Counted from the stretch's first letter, positions 27,940 to 37,361 are shown. The stretch is DNA of 64,000 bases from Pedobacter frigidisoli (GCF_004331675.1 NZ_SJSN01000006.1:62001-126000), one strand, 5' to 3'. Program-made: numbers and translations. Notes: generated by a model from the letters alone, not told the origin.

Positions 27940-28371
27940 ATGGGAACAAAACCAATTATAGTAGAATGCATTTATCACGCGACTATTGAGAATGTTTGGA
28001 AAGCCTTAACCCATAATAGCGAGCTTAAAAAGTGGTATTTCCAATTGGAAGATTTTAAACCAAAAGTTGGCTTTAAGTTCGGTTTTTCTTGAGGCGCTGA
28101 TGATGGACCAAAGTATCTTCACTTATGCGAAATAATCGAAGTAATTGATGGTGAAAAAATTGCCTATACTTGGCGTTATGATGGTTATCCGGGAAACTCA
28201 AAATTAAGCTGGGAATTGTTTAAAGTTTCAGAAAATGAAACCAGGTTAAAATTGACACACACAGGTCTCGAAAGTTTTGCAGAAAACGGTAAAGATTTCA
28301 GTAAAGAAAGTTTCAAGGGCGGCTGGAATTATTTTGTGAACGAAGCCCTAAAAAATCACTTGGAAGCTTAA
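27940..28371 (+). pseudogene. AHSA1-like START/SRPBCC protein gene interrupted by an in-frame TGA
   Basis: The frame from ATG 27940 to TAA 28371 encodes a full 143-residue AHSA1-type protein (VECIYHATIENVWKALTHN; YTWRYDGYPGNSKLSWELF; LKLTHTGLESF) apart from one stop, TGA at 28090-28092 (codon 51). The surrounding GFKFGFS-stop-GADD matches the place where relatives often have an aromatic residue, so a TGG to TGA change is likely. Both halves keep full similarity and there are no other defects, which points to a very recent mutation or a base-call error. Programmed recoding is unlikely. Confidence 0.85.
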
Positions 28372-28373
28372 AA

Positions 28374-28416
28374 TATTTTTGAGATCGGGGCTTAACCAGC
28401 AACGATCTCAAAAATA
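28374..28416. terminator. bidirectional intrinsic terminator
   Basis: TTTTTGAGATCG / CGATCTCAAAAA forms a long stem with T runs on both strands. It lies between the convergent AHSA1-type gene and bioA. Confidence 0.85.
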
Positions 28417-28425
28417 ACTTAACGA

Positions 28426-29730
28426 CTAAACTTCCTCTAGTGCCGATTTAATAGCTGCATATATATAATCTAAATCTTCATCGCTAATAATATAAGGCGG
28501 AAGAATATAGATAATGTTTCCGAGCGGCCTTAGTATTATTCCTTTATCCAAAAAGTAAGCATAAAGTAAGTTCCTCAAAGTGCTTAAATATGAGGTTTCA
28601 TTGCCCGTTTCCCACTCTATCGCAATGATTGTTCCTGTTTGCCTAACTGCTTTTACTTTTGAATGTGATTTAATTTCTTTTAAAAAAGTGGTGTGTTTAG
28701 CCTCTATTCTCTTAATATTTTGAAGTGTTTCACTTTTAAGCAAGATATCTAAACTCGCCAATGAGGCCACGCAAGCGATTGGATTGGCCGTAAAGGAATG
28801 CCCATGATACAATGTTTTAAGCTTATCATCACTTAAAAAAGCTTCAAAAATTTCATTTGTACAAGTGGTTACACCCAAAGGCATAGTTCCACCAGTTAAA
28901 CCTTTGCTCAAACAAAAAATATCGGGTTTATTTGTCAGTTTTTCACAGGCAAAATAGGTTCCCGTTCTGCCAAATCCAGTCATCACTTCATCAGCAATGG
29001 TTAATATGTTGGCATGTTTACAAGCAGAAATCAGTTGATCCAAATATTCAGCTTCGTACATCAACATCCCACCAGAACCCAAGATTAGAGGTTCGAAAAT
29101 GAAACAAGCTACTTCAGCTTGCAACGCAGAAATTTTAGATTTTAAATCTTCAATATTATCTTCATTTGGTAACTCAATAAATTCTACATCGAACAATAAG
29201 CTATTAAAAGCGTCGGTAAAAATACTTCTTCCACTTACAGACATAGCGCCAAAAGTATCGCCATGATAAGCATTTTTAAAAGCTATTATTTTTGTTTTCG
29301 GCGTGCCTTTATTGTCCCAGTACTGCAAGCACATTTTTAAGGCAACTTCAACTGCTGTCGATCCATTATCTGTGTAAAAAACCTTTTCCTGTTTACCTGG
29401 CAAGATTTTCAATAACCTCTCTGCCAGTAAAACTGCAGGTTCATGTGTAAAACCAGCGAAGATTACATGTTCTAAAACACTAAGCTGTTCAGCTACTTTT
29501 TTGGCAATGTACGGGTGCGAATGACCATGAATATTCACCCACCAAGATGAAACTGCATCGATATATCTTTTCCCATTGTCATCAAAAACGTAAACACCTT
29601 CGCCCCTAACGATGGGAATATGAGGCAAGGCATTTTTCATTTGTGTGTAAGGATGCCAAATTACTTTTTGATCGCGTTCAGTTAGATTAAGATTAGAGTT
29701 CGGAGCTTGTAAATTGGAATTATCTGACAT
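28426..29730 (-). CDS. bioA: adenosylmethionine-8-amino-7-oxononanoate aminotransferase
   Basis: A 434-residue class III PLP aminotransferase that turns KAPA into DAPA in biotin synthesis, using SAM as amino donor. BioA-specific motifs are WHPYTQMKNA near the N-terminus and VSSWWVNIHGHSHP; the PLP Lys is K276 in CLSKGLTGGTMPLG. The first about 15 residues (MSDNSNLQAPNSNLNL) are a low-complexity extension. No other biotin gene is adjacent; the Nudix gene lies 11 bp upstream on the same strand. Confidence 0.93.
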   Translation of the reverse strand: MSDNSNLQAPNSNLNLTERDQKVIWHPYTQMKNALPHIPIVRGEGVYVFDDNGKRYIDAVSSWWVNIHGHSHPYIAKKVAEQLSVLEHVIFAGFTHEPAVLLAERLLKILPGKQEKVFYTDNGSTAVEVALKMCLQYWDNKGTPKTKIIAFKNAYHGDTFGAMSVSGRSIFTDAFNSLLFDVEFIELPNEDNIEDLKSKISALQAEVACFIFEPLILGSGGMLMYEAEYLDQLISACKHANILTIADEVMTGFGRTGTYFACEKLTNKPDIFCLSKGLTGGTMPLGVTTCTNEIFEAFLSDDKLKTLYHGHSFTANPIACVASLASLDILLKSETLQNIKRIEAKHTTFLKEIKSHSKVKAVRQTGTIIAIEWETGNETSYLSTLRNLLYAYFLDKGIILRPLGNIIYILPPYIISDEDLDYIYAAIKSALEEV

Positions 29731-29741
29731 TTTGATATAAA

Positions 29742-30182
29742 TTAAAATTGTTCTTTTAAAAGTTGGGCTACGGTTTTATCAGTCCTAAAAGTGATTTCAT
29801 CGACGTCTAAATTTTTAATGGCAACCCAACGAAAAGCCTGCAGCATGTCTCCGTCACCATCAAAATCGTAAATTTTGTTTTTAAAAGCCAATTTTAAGGG
29901 TGCTTTTTCCTTTACTAAATAATAGACACTAATAACTTGGCTATCATTAAAAGAAGATTTTTCAAAAAAATCCGTGGTGTAGAAATGAGAAATCACCTCG
30001 ATTTCAGCGTTACATTCTTCCAAAAATTCACGCTTTAGCCCATCAATTAATCCTTCACCAAATTCTAACCCACCACCAGGAAATTTACTGAAGCGAATGC
30101 CATGCTCTTCCTCGTCGCTAACCAAAACTTCGTTATTAGCGTTAATTAATAAACCATAAACGCGGACATTAAAGTAGCTCAT
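29742..30182 (-). CDS. Nudix hydrolase
   Basis: 146 residues with a Nudix box read as GGLEFGEGLIDGLKREFLEE. The final Gly of GX5EX7REUXEEXGU is replaced (EECN), but the metal-binding Glu residues remain. It would hydrolyse a nucleoside diphosphate linked to another moiety; the substrate is unknown. Its start overlaps the end of the CDF transporter gene by 14 bp, and bioA follows by 11 bp. Confidence 0.85.
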   Translation of the reverse strand: MSYFNVRVYGLLINANNEVLVSDEEEHGIRFSKFPGGGLEFGEGLIDGLKREFLEECNAEIEVISHFYTTDFFEKSSFNDSQVISVYYLVKEKAPLKLAFKNKIYDFDGDGDMLQAFRWVAIKNLDVDEITFRTDKTVAQLLKEQF

Positions 30183-31170
30183 TTTCGAAATGTTTTTTGT
30201 TTTTAATCACGATTTCTGGTGTCCAAGTTATTTCTTTCTTAAAAGCCTCTGCCCTAACTGGACACTCACTCATGTGGCAATAGTGGCAACATTTAGGCAA
30301 GCATGGATCTGCATGGATGAAAAGCTCTGCCTTTCTAAAACCATTTTTATTGATCAATTCATCAATCTGTGATATTTCTCGATGAACCTTATTTAAATCG
30401 AAATAATATGGCAAGGTAACATGGCAATCGATGTGAAATTCTGGTCCATATTGCTGCGTTCGAAGATTGTGAACATCTATCCAAGGATTATGACGATTCC
30501 TTTGCAGCACATCTACCACTTCCTCAATCAAGGTAAAATCGCTCTCATCCATTAATGCACCAACGGAACCTCTTGTTAACTGATAGCCAGAATAAATAAT
30601 ATAAAAACCCACACAAAAAGATAATAAGCTATCTAACCAAATAATATTTGTTAACTGAATTAGAATTAAGCCAACAACAATTGCCCCACTCGTGTAAGTA
30701 TCGGTTAATAAATGTTTACCATCTGCCTGTAAAGTAGCCGAATGTTGCGCCCTACCTATATTTATGAGGTATAAACCAACAATCATATTTATCAGTCCAG
30801 TAATTCCAATAATTAGTGTACCCTCTAAAAGTTTACCAACTGCATGAGGATAAAAGAAATTGTAGGATGATTTAAAAATAATAAAGACACCAGCAATTAA
30901 AATCAGTATTCCCTCTACAAAGGCAGAGAAGAATTCGACTTTACCATGCCCATAAGGATGATTTTCATCACGCGGTTGCGTACTCAAATAAATGCTGTAG
31001 AAAGCGAAACTTCCAGCAATAACGTTTACAATACTTTCTGCAGCATCAGTTAAAATTGCGTTTGAGCCTGTAATAAAATAGGCCACAAACTTAGCCAGCA
31101 TTAAAGCAACACTCACTACCAAGGAAATTATTATTGCTTTTTTTTTGACCGTCACGGGATTTTTTTTCAC
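30169..31170 (-). CDS. cation diffusion facilitator (CDF) family metal transporter
   Basis: 333 residues and six membrane helices starting at KAIIISLVVSVALMLAKF. Metal-site motifs are AILTDAAES and GKHLLTDTYTSG (HxxxD), with HPYGHGKVEF between them. A cytoplasmic C-terminal domain ends in a Cys-rich tail (CLPKCCHYCHMSECP), which could be an extra metal site. It exports divalent metal (Zn, Fe or Mn) with proton exchange; the ion is not determined. The Nudix gene overlaps its 3' end. Confidence 0.9.
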   Translation of the reverse strand: MKKNPVTVKKKAIIISLVVSVALMLAKFVAYFITGSNAILTDAAESIVNVIAGSFAFYSIYLSTQPRDENHPYGHGKVEFFSAFVEGILILIAGVFIIFKSSYNFFYPHAVGKLLEGTLIIGITGLINMIVGLYLINIGRAQHSATLQADGKHLLTDTYTSGAIVVGLILIQLTNIIWLDSLLSFCVGFYIIYSGYQLTRGSVGALMDESDFTLIEEVVDVLQRNRHNPWIDVHNLRTQQYGPEFHIDCHVTLPYYFDLNKVHREISQIDELINKNGFRKAELFIHADPCLPKCCHYCHMSECPVRAEAFKKEITWTPEIVIKNKKHFENELL

Positions 31171-31242
31171 AAAAATACGCTTATCACGTAAATTATATGA
31201 TAAAAACTCTACCTTTTTTAGTGCAGAATAATATTTGGTTTA

Positions 31243-31250
31243 TATATTTG
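31243..31250 (+). promoter_or_regulatory. -7 promoter box TATATTTG
   Basis: Exact TAnnTTTG match 18 bp upstream of the aminotransferase ATG. The -33 element is not clear. Confidence 0.5.
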
Positions 31251-31268
31251 CGCTCAAAGTAATTAACC

Positions 31269-32465
31269 ATGAGCACCTTATCGAAAAGAATCAACAGTCT
31301 ATCAGAATCTGCAACGCTTAAAATGACCAAACTTGGCCGCGAATTAGCATCCAAGGGAGTTAACATTATTAGTTTAAGCGTTGGCGAACCCGATTTTAAT
31401 ACGCCTGACCATGTAAAAAATGCCGCAAAAAAAGCATTAGACGAAAACTACACCCGTTATTCGCCAGTTCCGGGCTACCCAGATTTGCGCCAAGCAATCG
31501 TAAACAAACTGAAAACCGAAAACAATTTAGATTACGATATCTCTCAAATTGTGGTTTCAACCGGTGCCAAGCAATCACTTTCGAATGTGATTTTAACCTT
31601 AATTGATCCTGAAGATGAAGTAATTATTCCTACTCCTTATTGGGTTTCGTATTCGGAAATGGTAATTTTAGCAGAGGGTAAGTCGGTTTTTATCGATACT
31701 GATATCGAAAGTAATTTCAAGATTACACCAGAACAGTTAGAAGCTGCAATTACACCGAAATCTAAACTTTTTATGTTTTCTTCGCCTTGTAATCCTACGG
31801 GGTCTGTTTACAGTAAAGATGAATTGGCTGCGTTGGTAAAGGTTTTTGAAAAATATCCAAACATTTATATCCTTTCTGATGAGATTTATGAGCACATCAA
31901 TTTTGTTGATAAACATGAATCTATCGCACAGTTCGACAGCATTAAAGATCGCGTAATTATAGTAAATGGTTTCTCTAAAGCATTTGCCATGACCGGTTGG
32001 AGATTGGGTTACATTGCAGCAAATAAAGAAATTGCAGCAGCAAATGATAAACTACAAGGCCAAACAACTTCTGGAACGTGTTCTATTGCACAAAGAGCTG
32101 GTATTGTTGCTTACGAGCAAGGATTAGAAAGTGTATTAACCATGAAATCGGCATTTTTACGCCGTAGAGAATTGGTTTACAATTTATTGAATGAAATTCC
32201 AGGTGTAAAAACTAATCTTCCTGATGGGGCATTTTATTTCTTCCCAGAAATTAGTTCATTCTTCGGCAAAAAAGATGCTGATGGAAACGTAATTAAAGAC
32301 TCTTCAGACTTAGCATTGTATTTATTAAACGTTGGTCACGTGGCTACGGTTGGCGGCGACTCTTTCGGTAACAATAACTACATCCGTTTATCTTACGCAG
32401 CATCTGATGAAAGCTTGGTGGAAGCTTTAAGAAGAATTAAGGATGCTTTAGGTAAATTATCATAG
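31269..32465 (+). CDS. PLP-dependent aminotransferase, aspartate aminotransferase type (class I)
   Basis: 398 residues. Fold type I features: SLSVGEPDFNTP, SSPCNPTGSVYS, the PLP Lys K237 in FSKAFAMTGWRLGY, and the C-terminal Arg in YIRLSYAAS. Closest to the AspB/AspC type of Bacteroidota, which moves the amino group between aspartate and 2-oxoglutarate; other aromatic or prephenate substrates cannot be excluded. It has its own promoter and terminator. Confidence 0.9.
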   Translation: MSTLSKRINSLSESATLKMTKLGRELASKGVNIISLSVGEPDFNTPDHVKNAAKKALDENYTRYSPVPGYPDLRQAIVNKLKTENNLDYDISQIVVSTGAKQSLSNVILTLIDPEDEVIIPTPYWVSYSEMVILAEGKSVFIDTDIESNFKITPEQLEAAITPKSKLFMFSSPCNPTGSVYSKDELAALVKVFEKYPNIYILSDEIYEHINFVDKHESIAQFDSIKDRVIIVNGFSKAFAMTGWRLGYIAANKEIAAANDKLQGQTTSGTCSIAQRAGIVAYEQGLESVLTMKSAFLRRRELVYNLLNEIPGVKTNLPDGAFYFFPEISSFFGKKDADGNVIKDSSDLALYLLNVGHVATVGGDSFGNNNYIRLSYAASDESLVEALRRIKDALGKLS

Positions 32466-32489
32466 GCTAATTTCATATATTAAGACTAT

Positions 32490-32525
32490 AAAACCCCTCG
32501 TTTTTTAAATTTAACGAGGGGTTTT
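32490..32525. terminator. intrinsic terminator after the aminotransferase
   Basis: AAAACCCCTCGTT / AACGAGGGGTTTT is a 13-bp perfect stem with A and T flanks that could act on both strands. Confidence 0.88.
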
Positions 32526-32680
32526 CTATTTAAGAATAATTTATTTTTATTGGGTTTGGAAATGTAAGCAAGCATTCCATTTGAAACCCCAGTCCTTCTT
32601 TCCGCTAATCCGATGAAGAATCGGAAACCGCTTCAATAAGGTTTATTAACATGGGCAGCTGCTAAATAAAACCTTTAAGG

Positions 32681-33925
32681 CTAACTTCTAATAGCTTCTA
32701 CAGGATCTAATTTCGATGCAGAATACGCGGGCCAAAATCCAGAGATTGTTCCAATAATAATCGAAATTCCAATTCCCAAGGCAATATTATTTAATCCCAA
32801 TATAATGTGGAAATCTGTTGCAGCGCCAATGGCCAATGCCATTAAATACACCAGCACTAAGCCCAGTATACCACCTAAAATACAAAGCGAAATAGATTCG
32901 AAAATAAACTGAAGTAGTATGAAATAATTTTTCGCACCCAAAGATTTCTGTATCCCAATGATGTTTGTTCTCTCCTTAACTGAAACGAACATAATATTTG
33001 CAATACTAAAACCACCTACCAAAATCGAGAAACCACCAATAACCCAGCCTGCTAGATTTACAATATCAAACATGGAATCTAGCTTATTTGAAATAATTGT
33101 GGTCTTGTTCAACGCAAAATCGTCTTCCTGACCGGGTCTAATCCGATGAATGGAACGCATTAAACCTTGTATTTGGCTTTCTATTTCTTCAAGGCTAACG
33201 TTATCATTCCCACGAACCGTAATTTGTGGTTGATAGCGTTCATTCTGAATATCCAGAACACCTTTTGCAAAGTTTATTGGGATATTTACATTTTTATCTA
33301 AGGTTGTTCCAAAAATATCCTCACCCTCTTTTTTAAATACGCCAACAACAGTTAATCTTCGCCCTAAAATTTGAACTTGCTTACCGATTGGATCATCGCC
33401 ACCAAACAAGCCTTCAGCAATATCAGCACCCATTAACAAAACGGGAGCACCATTATCACTTTCGGTTTCAGTAAAATACCTGCCGGCCTGTAATTCGAAA
33501 TTCCAGGTTTTATTAAAATCTTGAGAGGCGGCCGAAACCGTAATGCCTTCTACAGAGCTGCTTCTATATTTTATGGTTCTATCACTGGTCGACATTTCGA
33601 AAGTGATTCCTTGCGCATTATCCATTCGCTCGCTAAGCGCCTGAAAATCCCTAAGCGAGGGTTGAGGACGATTCATGTATTTCCACCAAGGATAATTATC
33701 GCTAAAAGCCCATGGCCATTTTTGGATAAAGATGGTGTTAGAACCTAACTTATCTACACTTGCCTGCAGTTTGCCACGAAAGGTATCAACAGCAGAAAAA
33801 ACTGTGATAATGGTAAAAATACCAATCGTAATTGCCAAAAGTGACAACATGGTACGAAGTTTATTTTGGCGCAACGCATCAAATGCAAAACGGAAACTCT
33901 CGCCTATTAGCCTAAAGATTATCAT
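32681..33925 (-). CDS. ABC transporter permease, MacB/FtsX-like
   Basis: 414 residues. An N-terminal membrane helix (LRTMLSLLAITIGIFTIITV) is followed by a MacB-type periplasmic domain (about 45-280, with VLLMGADIAEGLFGGDDPIG) and a FtsX region with three helices (GGFSILVGGFSIANIMF, CILGGILGLVLVYLMALAIG, LGIGISIIIGTISGFWPAYS). Type VII ABC systems of this kind use ATP on the inside to move periplasmic lipoproteins, toxins or drugs mechanically. The cognate ATPase is not adjacent; the LolD/MacB-type ATPase at 37.4 kb is a candidate. Confidence 0.88.
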   Translation of the reverse strand: MIIFRLIGESFRFAFDALRQNKLRTMLSLLAITIGIFTIITVFSAVDTFRGKLQASVDKLGSNTIFIQKWPWAFSDNYPWWKYMNRPQPSLRDFQALSERMDNAQGITFEMSTSDRTIKYRSSSVEGITVSAASQDFNKTWNFELQAGRYFTETESDNGAPVLLMGADIAEGLFGGDDPIGKQVQILGRRLTVVGVFKKEGEDIFGTTLDKNVNIPINFAKGVLDIQNERYQPQITVRGNDNVSLEEIESQIQGLMRSIHRIRPGQEDDFALNKTTIISNKLDSMFDIVNLAGWVIGGFSILVGGFSIANIMFVSVKERTNIIGIQKSLGAKNYFILLQFIFESISLCILGGILGLVLVYLMALAIGAATDFHIILGLNNIALGIGISIIIGTISGFWPAYSASKLDPVEAIRS

Positions 33926-34095
33926 AATTAAGGGTTAGATGCAAAGCAGATCAAAAGGTTACAACTCATCTTCAAAACTAATTAATTTTGTAGCTACAAT
34001 ATAGATTGGAGAAAGTATTTTTGAGGTAAAAGCACTTAAAACATAATATACTTTAAATGCGTTTGATAAAATACGGAAAAGAAAAATTAAATTCG

Positions 34096-34103
34096 TATTT
34101 TTG
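34096..34103 (+). promoter_or_regulatory. -7 promoter box TATTTTTG
   Basis: A TAnnTTTG match 22 bp before ATG 34126. It lies inside the longer in-frame extension from 34057, which supports the shorter start of queA. Confidence 0.5.
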
Positions 34104-34125
34104 CACCTCAAAAAATTCATCAAGA

Positions 34126-35175
34126 ATGAAATTATCACAATTCAAATTCAATTTACCAGAGTCATTAATAGCTAACAATCCAGCCGAGCAACGCGACGAA
34201 GCTCGTTTGATGGTTTTACATAAGGACAGCGGTAAAATTGAACATAAAATTTTTAAAGACGTACTGGGTTATTTCGATGACAAAGACGTAATGATATTAA
34301 ATAACACTAAGGTTTTCCCTGCTCGTTTATACGGTAATAAAGAAAAAACTGGTGCTACCATCGAAGTTTTCTTGCTACGTGAATTAAACAAAGAATTACG
34401 TTTATGGGATGTTTTGGTAGATCCAGCTCGTAAAATACGCGTAGGAAACAAATTATATTTCGGTGATGACGATTTATTAGTTGCCGAAGTGGTAGATAAC
34501 ACTACCTCCCGTGGTCGTACTATTCGTTTCTTATTCGAAGGTACCGACGAGGAGTTTAGAAAGAACGTTGAGATATTAGGTGAAACTCCACTTCCAAAAT
34601 ATATTAAACGTAAGGCAACAGCAGAAGATAAGGAACGTTATCAAACTATTTTTGCTAAGCATGAAGGTGCTGTAGCTGCTCCAACTGCGGGTTTACACTT
34701 TAGTCGTGAATTGATGAAACGCCTTGAGCTTAAAGGCATTGAGTTCGCAGAAGTTACTTTACATGTTGGTTTAGGAACATTCAGAACTGTAGAGGTAGAA
34801 GATTTAACCAAACATAAAATGGATTCTGAGCAGTTTATTATCGAGCCGAAAGATGCTCGTATTGTGAATAAAGCTTTAGAAGAGAAAAGAAAAATTTGTG
34901 CGGTTGGTACTACATCTATGCGTGCCATCGAATCTGCAGTTTCGGCTAACAGAACCTTAAAGGCTGCAAACGATTGGACAAGTAAATTCATCTTCCCTCC
35001 TTACGATTTCAATATCGCAAACTCGATGATTACAAATTTCCACACACCAGAATCTACTTTATTAATGATGGTAAGTGCATTTGGTGGTTACGAAAACGTA
35101 ATGAATGCTTATGAGGTTGCAGTAAAAGAAAAATATAAATTTTATAGCTACGGCGATGCTATGCTAATTATTTAA
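34126..35175 (+). CDS. queA: S-adenosylmethionine:tRNA ribosyltransferase-isomerase
   Basis: 349 residues from ATG 34126 ([20 protein letters not shown]), the normal QueA start; an in-frame upstream ATG at 34057 would add 23 residues encoded across the promoter and is rejected. The enzyme adds the epoxycyclopentane ring to queuosine in tRNA from SAM. Conserved segments include [27 protein letters not shown] and the C-terminal [17 protein letters not shown]. It is followed at 76 bp by ispD with a repeat element between. Confidence 0.95.
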   Translation: MKLSQFKFNLPESLIANNPAEQRDEARLMVLHKDSGKIEHKIFKDVLGYFDDKDVMILNNTKVFPARLYGNKEKTGATIEVFLLRELNKELRLWDVLVDPARKIRVGNKLYFGDDDLLVAEVVDNTTSRGRTIRFLFEGTDEEFRKNVEILGETPLPKYIKRKATAEDKERYQTIFAKHEGAVAAPTAGLHFSRELMKRLELKGIEFAEVTLHVGLGTFRTVEVEDLTKHKMDSEQFIIEPKDARIVNKALEEKRKICAVGTTSMRAIESAVSANRTLKAANDWTSKFIFPPYDFNIANSMITNFHTPESTLLMMVSAFGGYENVMNAYEVAVKEKYKFYSYGDAMLII

Positions 35176-35192
35176 TTTAGATTCAAGTAGTA

Positions 35193-35246
35193 GGTATCAA
35201 GTATCAAGATGTAATTCTCGATACTTGATACTAAAATCTTGATACT
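35193..35246. repeat. nested inverted repeat of GTATCAAG units
   Basis: GTATCAAGTATC (35194-35205) pairs perfectly with GATACTTGATAC (35220-35231), and GTATCAAGAT (35201-35210) pairs with ATCTTGATAC (35237-35246), so two alternative hairpins overlap. No T run follows, so it is not a standard terminator. Confidence 0.85.
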
Positions 35247-35251
35247 AGAAT

Positions 35252-35917
35252 ATGAAATACTACGCTATAATTGTAGCAGGCGGTTCTGGCAATCGGATGC
35301 AAACGGAAACCCCAAAACAATTTCTACTGCTAAAAAACCTCCCGGTTTTAATGCATACCATAAAGGCTTTTGCGCAAAGCGATTCTCAACCTAAGATTTT
35401 ACTGGTTTTAAATAAAGATCAACAAGGCTATTGGTTAAGGCTTTGTGAGGAATTTAATTTCCGCATTCCACACCAAATTATAGATGGAGGAACAGAGCGT
35501 TTCTACTCTGTTAAAAATGCCATTGAGACTATAAATGAAGAATGTTTCGTAGCCATCCACGATGCCGTAAGACCATTGGTTTCAAAAGAACTGATCGATA
35601 ACTGTTTTAAGCAAGCTGAACAACGCGGAAATGTAATTACTGCGGTTCAATCTAGTGATAGCGTACGTTTGCTTAGAGATGAAAAAACATCTGCTTTAAT
35701 ACGCAGCGAGATCTACTTGGTACAAACTCCGCAAACTTTTAGTTTAAACGTACTTAAAGAAGCTTACCAGCAAGATTTCACGAGTCAATTTACGGATGAT
35801 GCAAGCGTTGTTGAGGCAGTTGGTTATGAAATCAATATCGTTGAGGGCGAAAGAAATAACATCAAGATCACTTATCCTATAGATTTGGAACTGGCAGAAC
35901 TCCTGCTGAAAAATTAA
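35252..35917 (+). CDS. ispD: 2-C-methyl-D-erythritol 4-phosphate cytidylyltransferase
   Basis: 221 residues; the third step of the MEP pathway to IPP and DMAPP. The CTP-binding loop is IIVAGGSGNRM with KQF after it; IHDAVRPLVS and VQTPQTF are also family marks, as is FTDDASVVE. It follows queA at 76 bp and is closed by a terminator. It feeds the precursors used by the idi and crtB products. Confidence 0.94.
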   Translation: MKYYAIIVAGGSGNRMQTETPKQFLLLKNLPVLMHTIKAFAQSDSQPKILLVLNKDQQGYWLRLCEEFNFRIPHQIIDGGTERFYSVKNAIETINEECFVAIHDAVRPLVSKELIDNCFKQAEQRGNVITAVQSSDSVRLLRDEKTSALIRSEIYLVQTPQTFSLNVLKEAYQQDFTSQFTDDASVVEAVGYEINIVEGERNNIKITYPIDLELAELLLKN

Positions 35918-35932
35918 AATATTTTCAAACAA

Positions 35933-35972
35933 AAAAATGGAGCTTCAATTAAGGAGCTCCATTTTTATTTTA
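35933..35972 (+). terminator. intrinsic terminator after ispD
   Basis: AAATGGAGCT / AGCTCCATTT with a 10-nt loop and a T-rich tail; A and T flanks may let it act on both strands. Confidence 0.83.
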
Positions 35973-36023
35973 CCAATTCGCTAAGCAAAGCTTAAAATTT
36001 GATAAAAGTTTAATTGATATATT

Positions 36024-36182
36024 TTATGTTGCTCTTCCAATAACCTTAAGCAAGATTGCGATAATTGCAATAACCAATAAAACGTGGATTATATTACCTA
36101 CATCGCCGAAGCCGTGGAACACAAAACCGATCACCCATAGTATAACCAATACTACCGCTACTAAATACAATAAATTTCCCAT
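36024..36182 (-). CDS. lmo0937-family small membrane protein
   Basis: A 52-residue protein, MGNLLYLVAVVLVILWVIGF then GDVGNIIHVLLVIAIIAILL, ending in a short basic tail. Two hydrophobic helices joined by a Gly-rich turn match the lmo0937 family, found across many bacteria and often linked to envelope stress. It is monocistronic. Confidence 0.85.
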   Translation of the reverse strand: MGNLLYLVAVVLVILWVIGFVFHGFGDVGNIIHVLLVIAIIAILLKVIGRAT

Positions 36183-36455
36183 AGTGTTAATTTTTTAAAT
36201 TAATGTTGATGTATTAACACTCTTAAGAATAATTTGTTTAAAAAATGTAAATTTTATTTTCTAAAGGGTTTTAAATGATGATTTTACTTTGATTGTTTAT
36301 CGACAAGCTAATCACCAATCGCCTTTTTATATAGAATCTAGATGCACTTAAAGAATAATTCTCGAGATTTTTACAAGCATCCGGATTCCATTACTAAGGA
36401 TAACAATGACGTGCGTTAGATATTCCATCGTTACCTCAACGAAAAAATATGTCAT
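36183..36455. other. intergenic stretch with no gene seen
   Basis: AT-rich sequence upstream of the lmo0937-type gene. It has scattered stop codons in all frames and no TAnnTTTG box on either strand that I could assign with confidence. It presumably holds the promoter of the small membrane protein gene. Confidence 0.5.
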
Positions 36456-36486
36456 AAAAAAACCTCCCAATTTTTGATTGGGAGGT
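36456..36486 (-). terminator. intrinsic terminator after the DUF2795 gene
   Basis: ACCTCCCAAT / ATTGGGAGGT (10-bp perfect stem, five-base loop) with a T run on the minus strand, 18 bp beyond the stop of the DUF2795 gene. Confidence 0.88.
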
Positions 36487-36503
36487 CTTTATCTTGTAGG
36501 ATT

Positions 36504-36725
36504 TTAGTATTCGTCCTCATTAAAGAAGAAATCCTCTTTAGTAGGGTAATCTGGCCAAATTTCCTCAATAGTTTCATAAGGCTCGCCATCATCTTCTAAG
36601 GCCTGTAGGTTTTCAATAACTTCTACTGGGGCTCCAGAACGGATACCGTAATCAATTAATTCGTCTTTAGTTGCAGGCCATGGTGCGTCTTCCAAGTGCG
36701 ATGCTAATTCTAATGTCCAATACAT
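36504..36725 (-). CDS. DUF2795 family protein
   Basis: A 73-residue acidic protein containing APWPATKDELIDYGIRSGAP and LQALEDDGEPYETIEEIWPD, the DUF2795 pattern that is very common in Bacteroidota. Function unknown. It is the last gene of the plsC-gatC-ABC-ATR run, 86 bp after the adenosyltransferase gene. Confidence 0.88.
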   Translation of the reverse strand: MYWTLELASHLEDAPWPATKDELIDYGIRSGAPVEVIENLQALEDDGEPYETIEEIWPDYPTKEDFFFNEDEY

Positions 36726-36811
36726 ATCTTCAATTCAATTAAATTCTTGTTTCTTAATAATGCGCAAAGTATATTAAAATTTTTGAGCAAAACAAACTTA
36801 TTTTTCCACTA

Positions 36812-37360
36812 TTAAACACGGGGTATCCAAATGTTTTCTTCTACCTGAAGATCATTAGTCAGTTTTCGTGCCAAAACGAATAAATAATCACTCAAACGGT
36901 TCAAATAAACCGTTACCCGTTCATCTACAAAGCTATTTTCTGCAAGCTCTACGGTAAGTCTTTCGGCCCTACGGCAAACGCATCTAGCAATATGGCAGTA
37001 AGAAACGACAGTATTTCCGCCAGGTAAAACAAAATGTTTTAATGCAGGCAAAGTCTCATTCATCGAATCCATTTCAGTTTCCAACAAAGTGATGTCCGAA
37101 TCGTGCAAATCAGGAATCTTCATTTTTGATTTTTCAGGATCAGCAGCCAATGAAGCACCTACCGTAAATAAACGATCTTGAATTCCTTTTAGCAATTGCT
37201 GATGATGCAAATCAATATCCTGACACATAATTAAACCGATATACGAATTTAATTCATCTACAGTTCCGTAAGCCTCTATGCGTAAATGACACTTAGGAAC
37301 ACGTGTACCACCGATTAATGATGTCTGCCCTTTATCGCCAGTTTTAGTGTAAATTTTCAT
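36812..37360 (-). CDS. cob(I)yrinic acid a,c-diamide adenosyltransferase, PduO type
   Basis: 182 residues. The start MKIYTKTGDKGQTSLIGG is the ATP-binding loop of PduO-type enzymes, with TVDELNSYIGL and the C-terminal RAERLTVEL helix. It adds the 5'-deoxyadenosyl group to cobalamin to make AdoCbl. No other cobalamin gene is adjacent, which fits salvage. AdoCbl is also the ligand expected for the CarH-type regulator in this window. Confidence 0.93.
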   Translation of the reverse strand: MKIYTKTGDKGQTSLIGGTRVPKCHLRIEAYGTVDELNSYIGLIMCQDIDLHHQQLLKGIQDRLFTVGASLAADPEKSKMKIPDLHDSDITLLETEMDSMNETLPALKHFVLPGGNTVVSYCHIARCVCRRAERLTVELAENSFVDERVTVYLNRLSDYLFVLARKLTNDLQVEENIWIPRV

Positions 37361-37361
37361 A

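Noticed and set aside
34057..34125. Upstream start for queA
   Set aside because: The extension covers the promoter box and is not in the family.
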